Assembly (NCBI RefSeq): GCF_900156315.1
Contig: NZ_FTNI01000011.1
Location: 124,001 to 188,000, forward strand
DNA length: 64,000 bases
Source of the DNA: Microbispora rosea
GTDB taxonomy: Bacteria; Actinomycetota; Actinomycetes; Streptosporangiales; Streptosporangiaceae
Direction of reading: 5' to 3'
Shown here: positions 50,327 to 60,101 of the stretch, piece after piece
Layout of the letters: each line of letters opens with the position of its first letter
Numbering within the stretch: position 1 is the stretch's first letter
Notes under the pieces: generated by a model
What the model saw: the letters and a program-made list of their open reading frames with translations, nothing else
Databases searched by the model: none
What the model was told of the DNA's origin: nothing
Made by a program: the position numbers and the translations under genes

Positions 50327-51217
50327 ATGGCTGCCATTGAGATTCGAAATCTGGTGAAGTCGTTCGGGCCGGTGAAGGCCGTGGACGGCGTCTCGTTCAG
50401 CGTGGAGGCCGGATCCGTCACCGGATATCTCGGCCCCAACGGAGCCGGCAAGACGACCACGCTCCGCTGCCTGCTCGGCCTCGTCACGCCCGATTCGGGC
50501 GAGGCGCTCGTGAACGGTGAGCGTTATGTCGCGCTTTCCGATCCGGCGGCCGAGGTCGGCGCCGTGCTCGAGGCCACGAGCTTCCACCCCGGCCGCACCG
50601 CCCGCAACCACCTGCGCATCCTGTGCACGGCCGCCGGGCTGCCGGACACCCGCGCGGACGAGGCGCTGGAGCAGGTCGGTCTCGCGGACGCCGCCGGCAA
50701 GCGTGTGGGCGGGTTCTCGCTGGGCATGCGGCAGCGGCTCGCGCTCGCCTCCGCTCTGCTCGGCCGGCCCCGGGTCTACATCCTCGACGAACCGGCCAAC
50801 GGCCTCGACCCGGCGGGCATCGAGTGGCTGCGCGGGTTCCTGCGCCACCTCGCCCATGACCAGGGAGCGGCGGTGCTCGTCTCCAGCCACGTGCTGGCCG
50901 AGGTCGAGCGGACCGTCGACGACGTCGTGATCATCGCCAAGGGCCACCTGGTGCGCCAGGGCAGCCTGGCCGAGCTCACCAGCGACGGCGCGGACGCCGT
51001 CCGGGTGCGTGCCGCCCAGGCCGCCGACCTCGTCCCCGCGCTCGAAGCGGCCGGTGGCGCGGTCGAACGCGTCGAGGACGGCCTGCTGCGCGTGCGCGGG
51101 CTGGACCCGGAGGCCGTCGGCCGGATCGCCCTGGAGCGCCGCGTCGCGCTCACCGAGGTGGCGCAGGAGCGATCCGGGCTGCACAAGGTCTTCCTCGATC
51201 TGACGGAGGGGCGATGA
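50327..51217 (+). CDS. ABC transporter ATP-binding protein
   Basis: 296 residues. Walker A GPNGAGKTTTL near 40, signature LGMRQRLALA, Walker B VYILDEPANGLDPAG, switch His in VLVSSHVL. The layout is that of the DrrA/CcmA-like ATPase of two-gene ABC-2 exporters. The C-terminal 90 residues are the usual regulatory tail. It powers export by the downstream membrane partner, whose ATG overlaps this stop by 4 nt. Substrate unknown (drug, lipid or peptide). No clear ribosome site; see the leader entry. Confidence 0.92.
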   Translation: MAAIEIRNLVKSFGPVKAVDGVSFSVEAGSVTGYLGPNGAGKTTTLRCLLGLVTPDSGEALVNGERYVALSDPAAEVGAVLEATSFHPGRTARNHLRILCTAAGLPDTRADEALEQVGLADAAGKRVGGFSLGMRQRLALASALLGRPRVYILDEPANGLDPAGIEWLRGFLRHLAHDQGAAVLVSSHVLAEVERTVDDVVIIAKGHLVRQGSLAELTSDGADAVRVRAAQAADLVPALEAAGGAVERVEDGLLRVRGLDPEAVGRIALERRVALTEVAQERSGLHKVFLDLTEGR

Positions 51218-51993
51218 GCGGGCTCGTCAGGGCGGAGCTGCGCAAGCTGTTCACCACCAGGCTGTGGTGGATCATGCTGCTCGTCATGCTGGTGCTGGTC
51301 GGGGTGGGCCTCGGCTTCCTCATCGCGTTCGCGGGCGTGGACCAGAACGGCGCCGCGCTGCCCGCGCGGGACACCGCGGAGTGGGCCGAGATCGCATGGT
51401 CGAGCGGGTCCAGCGGCGGGATCTTCGTGATGATCCTCGGCGTCGTCATGATGACCTCCGAATACCGCTACCAGACGATCACCGGCACCTTCCTCGCCAC
51501 CCCGCGGCGGAGCCTGGTGATCGTCGCCAAGGTGGTGGCCGGGCTGCTCGTGGGCGCGTTGTTCGCGCTGGCCGTGCTGGTCTTCCAGGCGGTCACGGTG
51601 ATCCCGGCCGTGACGCTGTCCGGAGGCGAGCTCTCCCTGTCCGCCTCGCGCATCCCGCAGATCAGCCTCGGCATCCTCGTGACGCTGGCGCTGTACGCGG
51701 TGTTCGGCATCGGGCTGGGGGCGCTCGTCCGCAACCAGATCGCCGGGATCGTCGCCGCGGTCGTCTGGGCGTATGTGATCGAGAACATCTTCACGGGGAT
51801 CCCGGCCCTGCACTCGGTGGGCAAGTGGCTGCCGGGCGGGGCCGCGCAGGCGCTGATGAGCATCGACGTGGACACCGGCCTGGGCAGGCCGGAATGGCTG
51901 CCCGCCTGGGCGGGCGCCGCCGTCCTCGTCGGTTACGGCCTGCTGTTCGCCGCCGTCGCCACCGCCACCACGGTCCGCCGTGACATCACCTGA
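51214..51993 (+). CDS. ABC-2 type transporter permease
   Basis: 259 residues with about six membrane helices: WWIMLLVMLVLVGVGLGFLI, SGGIFVMILGVVMMTS, VVAGLLVGALFALAVLVFQ, QISLGILVTLALYAVFGIGLGAL, IAGIVAAVVWAYVIENIFTG, and the last LPAWAGAAVLVGYGLLFAAVA. The RAELRKLFTTRLW N-terminus is typical of the two-gene exporters. It forms a homodimer with the ATPase encoded just upstream (4-nt overlap). Confidence 0.9.
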   Translation: MSGLVRAELRKLFTTRLWWIMLLVMLVLVGVGLGFLIAFAGVDQNGAALPARDTAEWAEIAWSSGSSGGIFVMILGVVMMTSEYRYQTITGTFLATPRRSLVIVAKVVAGLLVGALFALAVLVFQAVTVIPAVTLSGGELSLSASRIPQISLGILVTLALYAVFGIGLGALVRNQIAGIVAAVVWAYVIENIFTGIPALHSVGKWLPGGAAQALMSIDVDTGLGRPEWLPAWAGAAVLVGYGLLFAAVATATTVRRDIT

Positions 51994-52143
51994 GGCGTGA
52001 CATCGCGGCGACCCCAGGGCCCCGCCATGACCCTGCCAGGACTCCGCCAGGGGTCCCGGGGCGGGGGCCGTGTCGCGATCGTGGTCCCGAGCTGGTTTGC
52101 TTGGACGGTCCACCCATCGGCAACCACTTCACGGGGAATGTGA

Positions 52144-52926
52144 ATGCGCAGCGTCGAGCCCGAGGTCTTCCTCGTCGCCAAACCGTCGGTCGACTACGAC
52201 GAGCTTGCCCGCTATCTGCACGAGATCGGTGGGGAGAGCTGGCTTGAGCGGCTGGAGCGGGGCGAGCTCGACGCCCAGAACCTGGCGGAGTTCGCCGGGC
52301 GGCTGTGCTACCGCTCGTTCGAGCCGGGCCTGAACCCCAACGTGACCCGGATCCGCCAGGACCAGGACGCGTACCTGCGCAACATCCTGGCCAGCGCGCA
52401 CGGCAGCGTGCTGGAGCACCTCAGCTTCAGCTTCGTGCTGCACAACGTCTCGCGGGTGCTCACCCACGAGCTGGTGCGGCACCGGCCCGGGGTGGCGATC
52501 TCGCAGGAGTCGCTGCGGTTCGTCCGGCTGAACGACATCCCGTTCTGGTTCCCCGAGTGGGCGCGCGAGGACGCCGAGCTGATGAAGCGGGCGACCGAGA
52601 TGCTCGACCGGATGGAGGAGTTCCAGAACTGGATGGCGGCCCACTTCGGTCTGGACGAGGAGGGTGTGCCGTTCGCGGAGAAGAAGCACCGCACCTCGTT
52701 CATGCGCCGCTTCGCGCCGGAGGGCGTCGGCACCGGCCTGGTCTGGACGGCCAACGTGCGCACCCTGCGGCACACGATCGAGGCCAGGACGGCCGGGGGA
52801 GCCGAAGAGGAGATCCGCCTCGTCTTCAACCGCATCGGGGAGATCATGCGGGAGGAGGCGCCGGCCCTGTTCGGCGACTACGTCGTCGAGGACGGCGCCT
52901 GGGTTCCCGGCTACCGCAAGGTCTGA
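52144..52926 (+). CDS. FAD-dependent thymidylate synthase family (ThyX-like)
   Basis: 260 residues. ThyX features: RLCYRSFEPG, ASAHGSVLEHLSFSFVLHNVSRVLTHELVRHR, and C-terminal ARTAGGAEEEIRLVFNRI. ThyX makes dTMP from dUMP using methylene-tetrahydrofolate, NADPH and FAD. The signature is RHR (112-114) then PGVAISQES, that is RHR-x8-S rather than RHR-x7-S, one residue longer than the canonical loop. A divergent but recurrent subgroup of actinobacterial ThyX has this form to my knowledge; whether it is active is unknown. ATG with GGGGA upstream. Confidence 0.85.
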   Translation: MRSVEPEVFLVAKPSVDYDELARYLHEIGGESWLERLERGELDAQNLAEFAGRLCYRSFEPGLNPNVTRIRQDQDAYLRNILASAHGSVLEHLSFSFVLHNVSRVLTHELVRHRPGVAISQESLRFVRLNDIPFWFPEWAREDAELMKRATEMLDRMEEFQNWMAAHFGLDEEGVPFAEKKHRTSFMRRFAPEGVGTGLVWTANVRTLRHTIEARTAGGAEEEIRLVFNRIGEIMREEAPALFGDYVVEDGAWVPGYRKV

Positions 52927-53040
52927 GCCGCCGGGGTCTTGGCTGCCCGGGTCTTATCCGCCGGGGTCTGACGATGGCGGAGATCCCCGAGGCCTGAGTC
53001 GCCGGAGAGCGCCAGGCCGTGAGCCGGCCGCCCCGCGGCA

Positions 53041-53127
53041 GGAAGGGCGCCGCGGGGCCACGGCGTCGGGTCAGAGGACGGACGGAAGGGCGCCGCCGGG
53101 CCGCGGCGGCGCGGTCAGAGGACGGCC
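53041..53127. repeat. Tandem duplication downstream of the Asp-box gene
   Basis: A block of about 43 bp (GGAAGGGCGCCGC to GGTCAGAGGACGG) occurs at 53041 and again, with small changes, at 53084. The second copy includes the stop of the minus-strand Asp-box gene (53115). Three diverged copies of CCGCCGGGGTCTT type at about 52928-52970 precede it. Confidence 0.65.
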
Positions 53128-54191
53128 GCCCGCACGCACAGCACGTCGGGCAGGTGACGGGCGATCAGCGACCAGGTCTCGCCCGCGTCGGCCGAGCCGT
53201 ACACCTCGCCGTCCCTGGTGCCGAAGAACACCCCGGCGGGCCCGGCGGACATCGCGTCCCTGAGCACCGAGGAGTGCACCGGGCCCTCGGGCAGCCCGGC
53301 GGAGTGCCCCTGCCAGGTGGCCCCGGCGTCGTCGCTGCGGAACACCTGGTAGCGGTGGCCGAGCGGCGTCCGGTCGACGTCGCCGTGGAGCGGGAAGACG
53401 TACAACCTGTCCGGGTCGCCCGGGTCGACCGCGATCGGGAACCCGAAGTCGGAGGGCAGGCCGGACCCGATATCGGTCCAGGAGTCGCCGAAGTCGTCGG
53501 ACCGGTAGACCCCGAAGTGGTGCTGCAGGTAGAGCCGCTCGGGCGCCGCGGGATGCTGGACGACCTTGTGCACGCACTGGCCGAACTCGGGATACTGCGC
53601 GCCCTCCGGGAGGAAGGGCGCTCGGATGTTCTTGTTGGACGGCCGCCAGGTGGCCCCCGCGTCGTCGCTGCGGAAGAACCCCACGGCGGAGGCGGCGACC
53701 CCGATGCGCCGCGGGTCGGTGGGGTGGGGGATCACGGTGTGCAGGCACAGGCCGCCGCCGCCCGGCTGCCATTGGGGCCGGGTGGGGTGGTCCCACAGGC
53801 CGTCGACCATGGTGTAGGTGGCCCCGCGGTCCTCCGACCGGAACAGCGCTGCGGGCTCGGCGCCCGCCCAGACCACGTCCGGCTCGGACGGCGACGGCTG
53901 GAGCTGCCACACCCGGGCCAGTGCGGCCCCGGTGCGCTCGGGGAAGGCGACCGGAGGGGTCGTCGCCTCCTCCCAGGTCTCGCCGAGGTCGTCGGACCAC
54001 ATCACCGACGGGCCGAAGTGGCCGTACTCGATGCCGGCGAGGATGCGGGGTGTGCCGCCGCGGGTGTCGATCGCGACCGAGTGGATCCCGATGGTGGAGA
54101 ACCGTACCGGCTCGACCTCGAACGAGCCGCCGTCCGAGGAGCGTGCGAGGAACAATCCTTTGCGAGTACCGATCGCGAGCAGTGCGGGCAT
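53115..54191 (-). CDS. Asp-box (BNR/YCF48-like) beta-propeller protein
   Basis: 358 residues. At least five Asp-box turns are visible: SDDLGETW, SEDRGATY, SDDAGATW (twice), SDDFGDSW and SADAGETW, each following a short strand pair, so the protein is a beta-propeller. There is no signal peptide and no sialidase catalytic Arg/Tyr set that I can identify, so sialidase activity is unlikely. The family is common in actinobacteria as exo-alpha-sialidase-like or glycosyl hydrolase proteins of unknown role. GGGAGG lies just upstream of the ATG. A TTTCGATT direct repeat occurs upstream. Confidence 0.85.
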   Translation of the reverse strand: MPALLAIGTRKGLFLARSSDGGSFEVEPVRFSTIGIHSVAIDTRGGTPRILAGIEYGHFGPSVMWSDDLGETWEEATTPPVAFPERTGAALARVWQLQPSPSEPDVVWAGAEPAALFRSEDRGATYTMVDGLWDHPTRPQWQPGGGGLCLHTVIPHPTDPRRIGVAASAVGFFRSDDAGATWRPSNKNIRAPFLPEGAQYPEFGQCVHKVVQHPAAPERLYLQHHFGVYRSDDFGDSWTDIGSGLPSDFGFPIAVDPGDPDRLYVFPLHGDVDRTPLGHRYQVFRSDDAGATWQGHSAGLPEGPVHSSVLRDAMSAGPAGVFFGTRDGEVYGSADAGETWSLIARHLPDVLCVRAAVL

Positions 54192-54271
54192 ATGTCCTCC
54201 CTGTGCTGATTTCGATTATGTTTTCGATTCGAATCCTGCCAGGAAACCGTCCACCCCGCCCGCCGTTCCCG

Positions 54272-55525
54272 TCAAGCCTCGCTTCGGATCGCGTCGCCGT
54301 GCAGCCTGTCGCCGTGCTCGGTGTCCCTGTGCACGGTGTCCCCGTGCAGCGCGTCCCCGTGCAGCGTGTCGCTTGTGCCGCTCAGGGTGGTGCCGCCGCG
54401 TGTGGTGCCGCTCTCTGTGGTGTCGGTCTGTATCGGGTCGCGGTGGATCCGCGCGAGCGGCACCCCCGAGATCTGCAGGCGCCGTACGGTCTCGTTCACC
54501 ATCGCCGCCGGCCCGCAGACGTACGCCTCGTGGTCGGCCCAGGAGTGGAACCTCTCGACCACGTCGGGAAGCCGGCCGCGTATCCCGTCGTAGCCAGGGT
54601 CGTCGGAGACCGTCGGCACGACCCGCAGCCAGGGGAAGGCGGCCTCCATTCTCGCCAGGTCCGGCATGTCGTACAGGTCGCACGCGCGCCGCACGCCGAA
54701 CAGCAGGTGGATGTTCGGGCGCTCACCGGAGGCGATGACGTGCTCGATGACGGCCTTGAGCGGCGCGAGACCGGTGCCGCCGGCGACGCAGAGGAGGTCG
54801 CGGTCGGACTCGGGCGGCGTCATCGTGCCCACCGGCGGGCCGAGCAGGAGCTGGTCGCCGATGCGGGTGTGGCGGACCAGCGCCGTGCTCACCCAGCCGC
54901 CCGGCACGGCGCGCACGTGCAGGCGGAGCGTGCCGTCCGCGCGGGGCGCGTTGGCGATGGAGAACCGCCGCCAGACCCGTGGCCACCTGGCCGTCTGCAC
55001 CGTGACGTACTGCCCGGGGACGAAGTCCATGTGCTGCGAGGGCCGCAGCGTGAGCACCGCGATGTCCCGGGTGCGCGGTTCGTGGTCGATCACCTCCGCC
55101 AGCCACCAGGGGGGCGTCGTCTCCGCGGCGGCGGCGTCGATCATGATCTTCGCCGCCATGGCGTACGCCTCGGTCCAGGCGGCCTCGATCTCGTCGGTCC
55201 AGATGGCGGCGGCGAAATGCCTGATCGTGGCGAGGAGCGCGCCTCCCACGGCTCTGTAGTGCTCGGGAGACACGCCGTACTTGCGATGGTCCCGCCCGAG
55301 CTGGGCGAGATAGGACGCCAGCCCCTCGGGGCTGTCGAGCATCCAGACGACCCTCGTGAGCGCGTTGAACAGGCGGTCGCGCTGCACCTCCATGCCCGGC
55401 GGGAACATGCCCCGCAGGTGCGGGCACTGCGTGAAGAGTCGTCCGTAGAAGTATCCCGCGGCCTTCCCGGCGACGGGTTCGACGACCGAGAAGCTCTCCT
55501 TGACGAGGCGCGGATTCAGCGGCAT
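54272..55525 (-). CDS. Flavohemoprotein (globin plus FAD/NAD reductase) with repeat tail
   Basis: 417 residues. Globin domain at about 1-140; the proximal His is in GRDHRKYGVSPEHY and LRGMFPPGM fits the globin B-C region. The FAD domain has RRFSIANAP, and the NAD domain has VAGGTGLAPLKAVIEH and YVCGPAAMV. Such proteins detoxify nitric oxide to nitrate, or transfer electrons to bound heme ligands. The last 50 residues are an unusual Thr/Gly/His/Asp tail with HGDxx pentapeptide repeats (LHGDALHGDTVHRDTEHGDR), not part of the fold. Divergent from the amidotransferase gene over a 295-bp gap. Confidence 0.9.
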   Translation of the reverse strand: MPLNPRLVKESFSVVEPVAGKAAGYFYGRLFTQCPHLRGMFPPGMEVQRDRLFNALTRVVWMLDSPEGLASYLAQLGRDHRKYGVSPEHYRAVGGALLATIRHFAAAIWTDEIEAAWTEAYAMAAKIMIDAAAAETTPPWWLAEVIDHEPRTRDIAVLTLRPSQHMDFVPGQYVTVQTARWPRVWRRFSIANAPRADGTLRLHVRAVPGGWVSTALVRHTRIGDQLLLGPPVGTMTPPESDRDLLCVAGGTGLAPLKAVIEHVIASGERPNIHLLFGVRRACDLYDMPDLARMEAAFPWLRVVPTVSDDPGYDGIRGRLPDVVERFHSWADHEAYVCGPAAMVNETVRRLQISGVPLARIHRDPIQTDTTESGTTRGGTTLSGTSDTLHGDALHGDTVHRDTEHGDRLHGDAIRSEA

Positions 55526-55820
55526 CAGTTGTGTCCCACCCTAGGGACCGGAGACGTGCTCCGGTCTGTCGATCCACCTCCCTGACGGCTCCGGGTGACG
55601 AGCGCCGGCGGCCCCGGCTCAACCGATCGCTCAACGGGGAGTGTTTCACTCGCTCTCGGGCGTCACAACCGATTCCCCACAAGGCAACCGACTGTGAACA
55701 CTTCGTTATTTTTCGTGACGCCCTCCCTGTGACTCGTGTGACTGACGAGAAAACTGACAAAAAGGAAAACGATCTGCGCCATGATGGGCCTGCCTGCTCG
55801 CACACCCTCAGGAGATGGCC
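55526..55820. other. 295-bp divergent intergenic region
   Basis: AT-rich for this window, especially 55700-55775. It must hold the promoters of the flavohemoprotein (minus) and amidotransferase (plus) genes. I see GTGACT repeats at 55729-55744 but no clear NsrR, CRP or other known operator. Confidence 0.4.
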
Positions 55821-56519
55821 ATGGCGCGTCCCATCGTCGGCATCACGACCTATCTGGAGGCCGCGCGCTGGGGTACGTGGGTCCGTGAGGCGGCGGTCTC
55901 GCCCCAGGCGTACGCGCGCGCGGTGGAGAAGGCGGGCGGCGCGCCCGTCCTGCTGCCGCCGCTGAGTCCCTTCTCCGCCGGCGACTACGTGCGCCGCCTG
56001 GACGCGGTCGTCCTCGCCGGGGGCGTGGAGGTCGATCCGGCGCTGTACGGTGAGGTCCCGGCGGGGGAGCCGGACGACGACGGGCTCGGCGGGCCGCAGC
56101 CGCAGCGCGACCGGTTCGAGACCGCGCTGGCGCAGGCGGCGGTGGAGGCGGACGTGCCGCTGCTGGCGATCTCGCGCGGCATGCACGTGCTCAACGTCGC
56201 CCAGGGCGGCACACTGATCACCTCGCTGCCGAAGGCCGTCGGCCACGACCGTCACGAGACGGCCGCGCACGTGGTCACCGTGAGCGTGTCGAGCAAGGTC
56301 GGCAAGGCCGTGGGCGACCGCGCGGAGGTGACCGGCGCGCACCACCGGGCCGTCCGGAGGCTTGGCACCGGCCTGATCGCGGTGGCGTGGGCGGACGACC
56401 AGATCGTCGAGGCCGTCGAGTTGCAGGGGCACCGGTTCGCGGTCGGCGTGCAGTGGCACCCTGAACGCGGCGCGGACAACCGCCTGGTCGAGGCCCTGGT
56501 GGACGCCGCCCGCCCCTGA
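55821..56519 (+). CDS. Class I glutamine amidotransferase-like protein (PuuD type) with Cys-to-Ser nucleophile
   Basis: 232 residues. It resembles gamma-glutamyl-gamma-aminobutyrate hydrolase: VGITTYLE at the N-terminus, AVVLAGGVEVDPALYGE, RFE-x-ALAQAAVEADVPLLA, and the C-terminal FAVGVQWHPE with His213 and Glu215 of the triad. The nucleophile position in the family (ICRGMQ) reads ISRGMH here, with Ser118. Serine would give weak or no hydrolase activity, so the protein may be inactive, binding-only, or changed in chemistry. ATG at 55821 chosen: AGGAG is 6 nt upstream, while the ATG at 55815 abuts it. Confidence 0.85.
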   Translation: MARPIVGITTYLEAARWGTWVREAAVSPQAYARAVEKAGGAPVLLPPLSPFSAGDYVRRLDAVVLAGGVEVDPALYGEVPAGEPDDDGLGGPQPQRDRFETALAQAAVEADVPLLAISRGMHVLNVAQGGTLITSLPKAVGHDRHETAAHVVTVSVSSKVGKAVGDRAEVTGAHHRAVRRLGTGLIAVAWADDQIVEAVELQGHRFAVGVQWHPERGADNRLVEALVDAARP

Positions 56520-56636
56520 CCCGTACGGACCCGGTCCCGGGCCGGCGGAGGCGGCGAAGGCGGCGCGGGCGGCCGGGAGAGCGCCGCCGCGGCCGCTTCC
56601 GCGGTCGTGTCGGCGGGCGCTGTTACTGTGCGGGGC

Positions 56637-57562
56637 ATGGCGTTGCATCCCCAGGCGGAGGCCTATCTCAAGCTGTTCCCCTCGGATCTCGGCATGGACC
56701 TCGCCTCCCTCACCCGCGAGCAGATCGCCAAGATGCGATCCCTGGACGGGATGGTGGAGCAGCGCGGGCCGAGGGTCGATCTGCCGGTGGTCAGGGACGA
56801 GACGGCGGCCGGGGTGCCGGTCCGGATCTACCGCCCGGAGCCGGGTGAGCATCCGCTGCCGGCGCTGGTCTACTTCCACGGCGGCGGCTGGGTCTTCGGC
56901 AGCGTCGAGCGCAACGACGCCCTGGGCCGCGACCTCGCCCACAGGACCGGAGCGGTCGTCGTCTCCGTGGACTACCGCCTCGCGCCCGAGCACCCGTTCC
57001 CCGCGGCCGCCGAGGACGCCTTCGGCGTGCTCCGCGACGTGCACGCCCGCCCGGCGTTCTACGGCGCGGACGCCCGCAGGGTGGCGGTCGTCGGCGACAG
57101 CGCCGGGGGCAACCTCGCGGCGGTGGCGGCCTGGCTGGCCAGGGACGCCGGGCTCCGCCTCGCCCACCAGGCGCTGATCTGCCCGGTCGTCGACGTCGCC
57201 GCCGACACGCCCAGCTATCGGACGTACGGCAAGGGGTTCGGGCTCGACGCGGCGGAGATGCGGTGGTTCATCGAGCAGTACGCCGGTGGCGCCGACCCCC
57301 GCGACCCCCGTCTCGCGCCGATCCACCTGCCGGATAAGTCGGGCCTGGCGCCCGCGACGGTGATCACGGCGGAGTGTGATCCGCTGTGCGACGAGGGCGC
57401 GGCCTACGCGCGGGCGCTGGCCGAGGCGGGCGTCGCCGTGGAGCACCGCTGTTTCGAGGGCGCGCTGCACGGTTTCCTCGGTCTGCCCGGGTTCTTCGAC
57501 CAGGCGCTGGAGGGCCGCGACTTCCTGGCCGCCAGGATCAGGCGAGCACTGGGAGCGGCGTC

Positions 57563-57566
<4 letters not shown>
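56637..57566 (+). CDS. HSL-family alpha/beta hydrolase (esterase)
   Basis: 309 residues. Oxyanion motif HGGGW near 81, nucleophile in VGDSAGGN near 160, Asp in ECDPLCDEG near 255, and His in ALHGFL near 283. This is the hormone-sensitive-lipase (alpha/beta hydrolase fold-3) family of small carboxylesterases, acting on short or medium acyl esters. The stop overlaps the GTG of the enoyl-CoA hydratase gene, so the two are a coupled pair that may degrade an ester-derived acid. Confidence 0.9.
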
Positions 57567-58354
<788 letters not shown>

Positions 58355-58382
58355 GCCGCGACTCGGATCCGTCGGACGCGAC

Positions 58383-58805
58383 TCAGCCGAACCGCTTGCG
58401 CAGCGACTCGAGGCCGGGGACGAAGACGCCCCGCGTAAGGATCTTGGCGATCTTCTCCGGGTCGTCGGCCGCGAAGCTCGCGTACCACTCCACGAACGTC
58501 TGTCCGGAGTCCGTCACCGGCGCGGCCCGGCAGGTGGCGTGGTAGTCGCGCATGGGCAGCGGGGACTCGATGATGGCGTAGGTCAGCGTGCGCTCCTCAT
58601 CGTCGAGGGTGAGCAGCCGCTCGCGGAACACCCCGCCCGCTCCGTCGACCCGCCGTACGACCCCCGGGGCGAGCGGTGCGCCGTCCTCGATCTCACAGGT
58701 GGACACGCCCGGCAGCCACTCGTGGAGGTTGCCGAACTCGCGCAGGAACGCCCAGACGTCCCCGGCGTCCGCGCTGATCACCGTGCTGGCGTACGCACCG
58801 CGCAT
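58383..58805 (-). CDS. SRPBCC-family lipid/polyketide-binding-like protein
   Basis: 140 residues, START-like fold: N-terminal AYASTVISADAGDVWAFLREFGNLHEWLPG, central strands (VVRRVDGAGGVFRERLL and YAIIESPLPMRDYHATCR) and a long C-terminal helix (FVPGLESLRKRFG). Members bind hydrophobic ligands or act as cyclases. AAGGAG 7 nt upstream selects the ATG at 58805 over the one at 58829. The next minus-strand gene upstream is the acyl-CoA dehydrogenase. Confidence 0.88.
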   Translation of the reverse strand: MRGAYASTVISADAGDVWAFLREFGNLHEWLPGVSTCEIEDGAPLAPGVVRRVDGAGGVFRERLLTLDDEERTLTYAIIESPLPMRDYHATCRAAPVTDSGQTFVEWYASFAADDPEKIAKILTRGVFVPGLESLRKRFG

Positions 58806-58881
58806 GTGTGACTCCTTCCGCTGCCCCAAGTAAGTGCCCCGCCGCGGCGGCGCGCAAGCGGCCGGGAGCGATCGTGTGCGG

Positions 58882-60072
58882 TCAGAAGCTCCTGGGCAGG
58901 CCGAGCACCTGGGTGGCCAGGTAGTTGAGCAGCAGTTCCTCGGTCACCGGCGCGATCCGGCCGATCCTGGCGTCGGCCAGCAGCCGTGCGACGGGGTATT
59001 CCAGCGAGTACGCCATGCCCCCGTGGGTCTGGAACGCGGCGTCGGCGGCCTCCCACGCGGCCTGCGAGGCCGTCAGCTTGGCGATGTTGGCCTCCGTGCC
59101 GCAGGGCAGGCGGTTGTCGAACGACCAGGCCGCCTTGTACAGCATCAGCCTGGCCAGCTCGATCTTGGCCTTGACCTGGGCCAGCGGGAACGCGATGGCC
59201 TGGTTGGCCCCGATGGGCCGGCCGAAGACCTCCCGCTGCTTCGCGTAGTCCACGCCCACCCGCAGCGCCACCTCGGCCCCGCCGAGGGCGCTGGACGCGA
59301 GCAGGATCCGCTCGGGGTTCAGCACGTCCCACAGCACGGCCGCCCCCCGGTCCACCTCGCCGAGCACGCTGGAGGCGGGCAGCCGCAGGTCGTCGATGAA
59401 GACCATGTTGGACGGCGTGGTGTTCGCGCCCATCTTGGGGATCGGCCGATAGGACAGCCGCCCCGCCGCGACGGCCTCCGGCACGTTCACCAGGAACACC
59501 GTCAGCCCGTCGCTGCGCGGCCTGGCCTGCGCCGCCGGGATCGTCCGGGTGACGAGCAGCATCCAGGAGGCCCGCTGGACCCCCGTGATCCAGATCTTCT
59601 GGCCGTTGACGACGAAGTCGTCGCCCTCCCTGCGGGCGAAGGTCGAGATCGCCAGCGAGTTGGACCCGGCGTCGGGCTCGGTCAGCGCGAAGCAGGTCTC
59701 GATCTCTCCCGTCGCCAGCTTCGGCAGCAGCGCGGCCTTCTGCTCGGCCGAGCCGTGCCTGGCCAGCGTGAGCGCCCCGAACCCCGGCGTCAGCACGTAC
59801 ATGAACGCGGAACCGCCGGCGGATCCCGAGGCCGACAGGGTCTCGGTGGCGACGGCCAGCTCCAGCAGGCCCTGGCCGGCTCCGCCGTACTCCTCGGGCA
59901 CGGCCAGGCCGAGCCAGCCGCCCTTGGCGAGCTCGGCCCACACCTCTTCCGGCCAGCGCTTCTCGGCCTCGCAACGCTGCCAGTAGTCCATGTCGTACCG
60001 CGAGCAGATGTCCGCGATGCCCCGGCGCACCGCCTGCGCGCTCTCCGGCAGCGTGAAGTCCATGCCCGCCAC
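58882..60072 (-). CDS. Acyl-CoA dehydrogenase
   Basis: 396 residues, normal family length. FAD-binding and family signatures: CFALTEPDAGSNSLAI, WITGVQRASW, YAKQREVFGRPIGANQAIAFPLA and TNMA-like FQTHGGMAYSLEYPVARLLADARI. It oxidises an acyl-CoA (alpha,beta) with FAD, passing electrons to an electron-transfer flavoprotein. The SRPBCC gene lies downstream; the esterase plus enoyl-CoA hydratase pair on the other strand suggests a local degradation theme. A second ATG at 60063 is possible. Confidence 0.92.
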   Translation of the reverse strand: MAGMDFTLPESAQAVRRGIADICSRYDMDYWQRCEAEKRWPEEVWAELAKGGWLGLAVPEEYGGAGQGLLELAVATETLSASGSAGGSAFMYVLTPGFGALTLARHGSAEQKAALLPKLATGEIETCFALTEPDAGSNSLAISTFARREGDDFVVNGQKIWITGVQRASWMLLVTRTIPAAQARPRSDGLTVFLVNVPEAVAAGRLSYRPIPKMGANTTPSNMVFIDDLRLPASSVLGEVDRGAAVLWDVLNPERILLASSALGGAEVALRVGVDYAKQREVFGRPIGANQAIAFPLAQVKAKIELARLMLYKAAWSFDNRLPCGTEANIAKLTASQAAWEAADAAFQTHGGMAYSLEYPVARLLADARIGRIAPVTEELLLNYLATQVLGLPRSF

Positions 60073-60101
60073 TCTAGAACGTCATTCGGCGAGCTGCGAG
60101 A

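Noticed and set aside
55526..55820. NsrR or CRP-type operator upstream of the flavohemoprotein.
   Set aside because: Only loose GTGAC repeats and distant TCACA/TGTGA pairs are seen; spacing does not match known sites.
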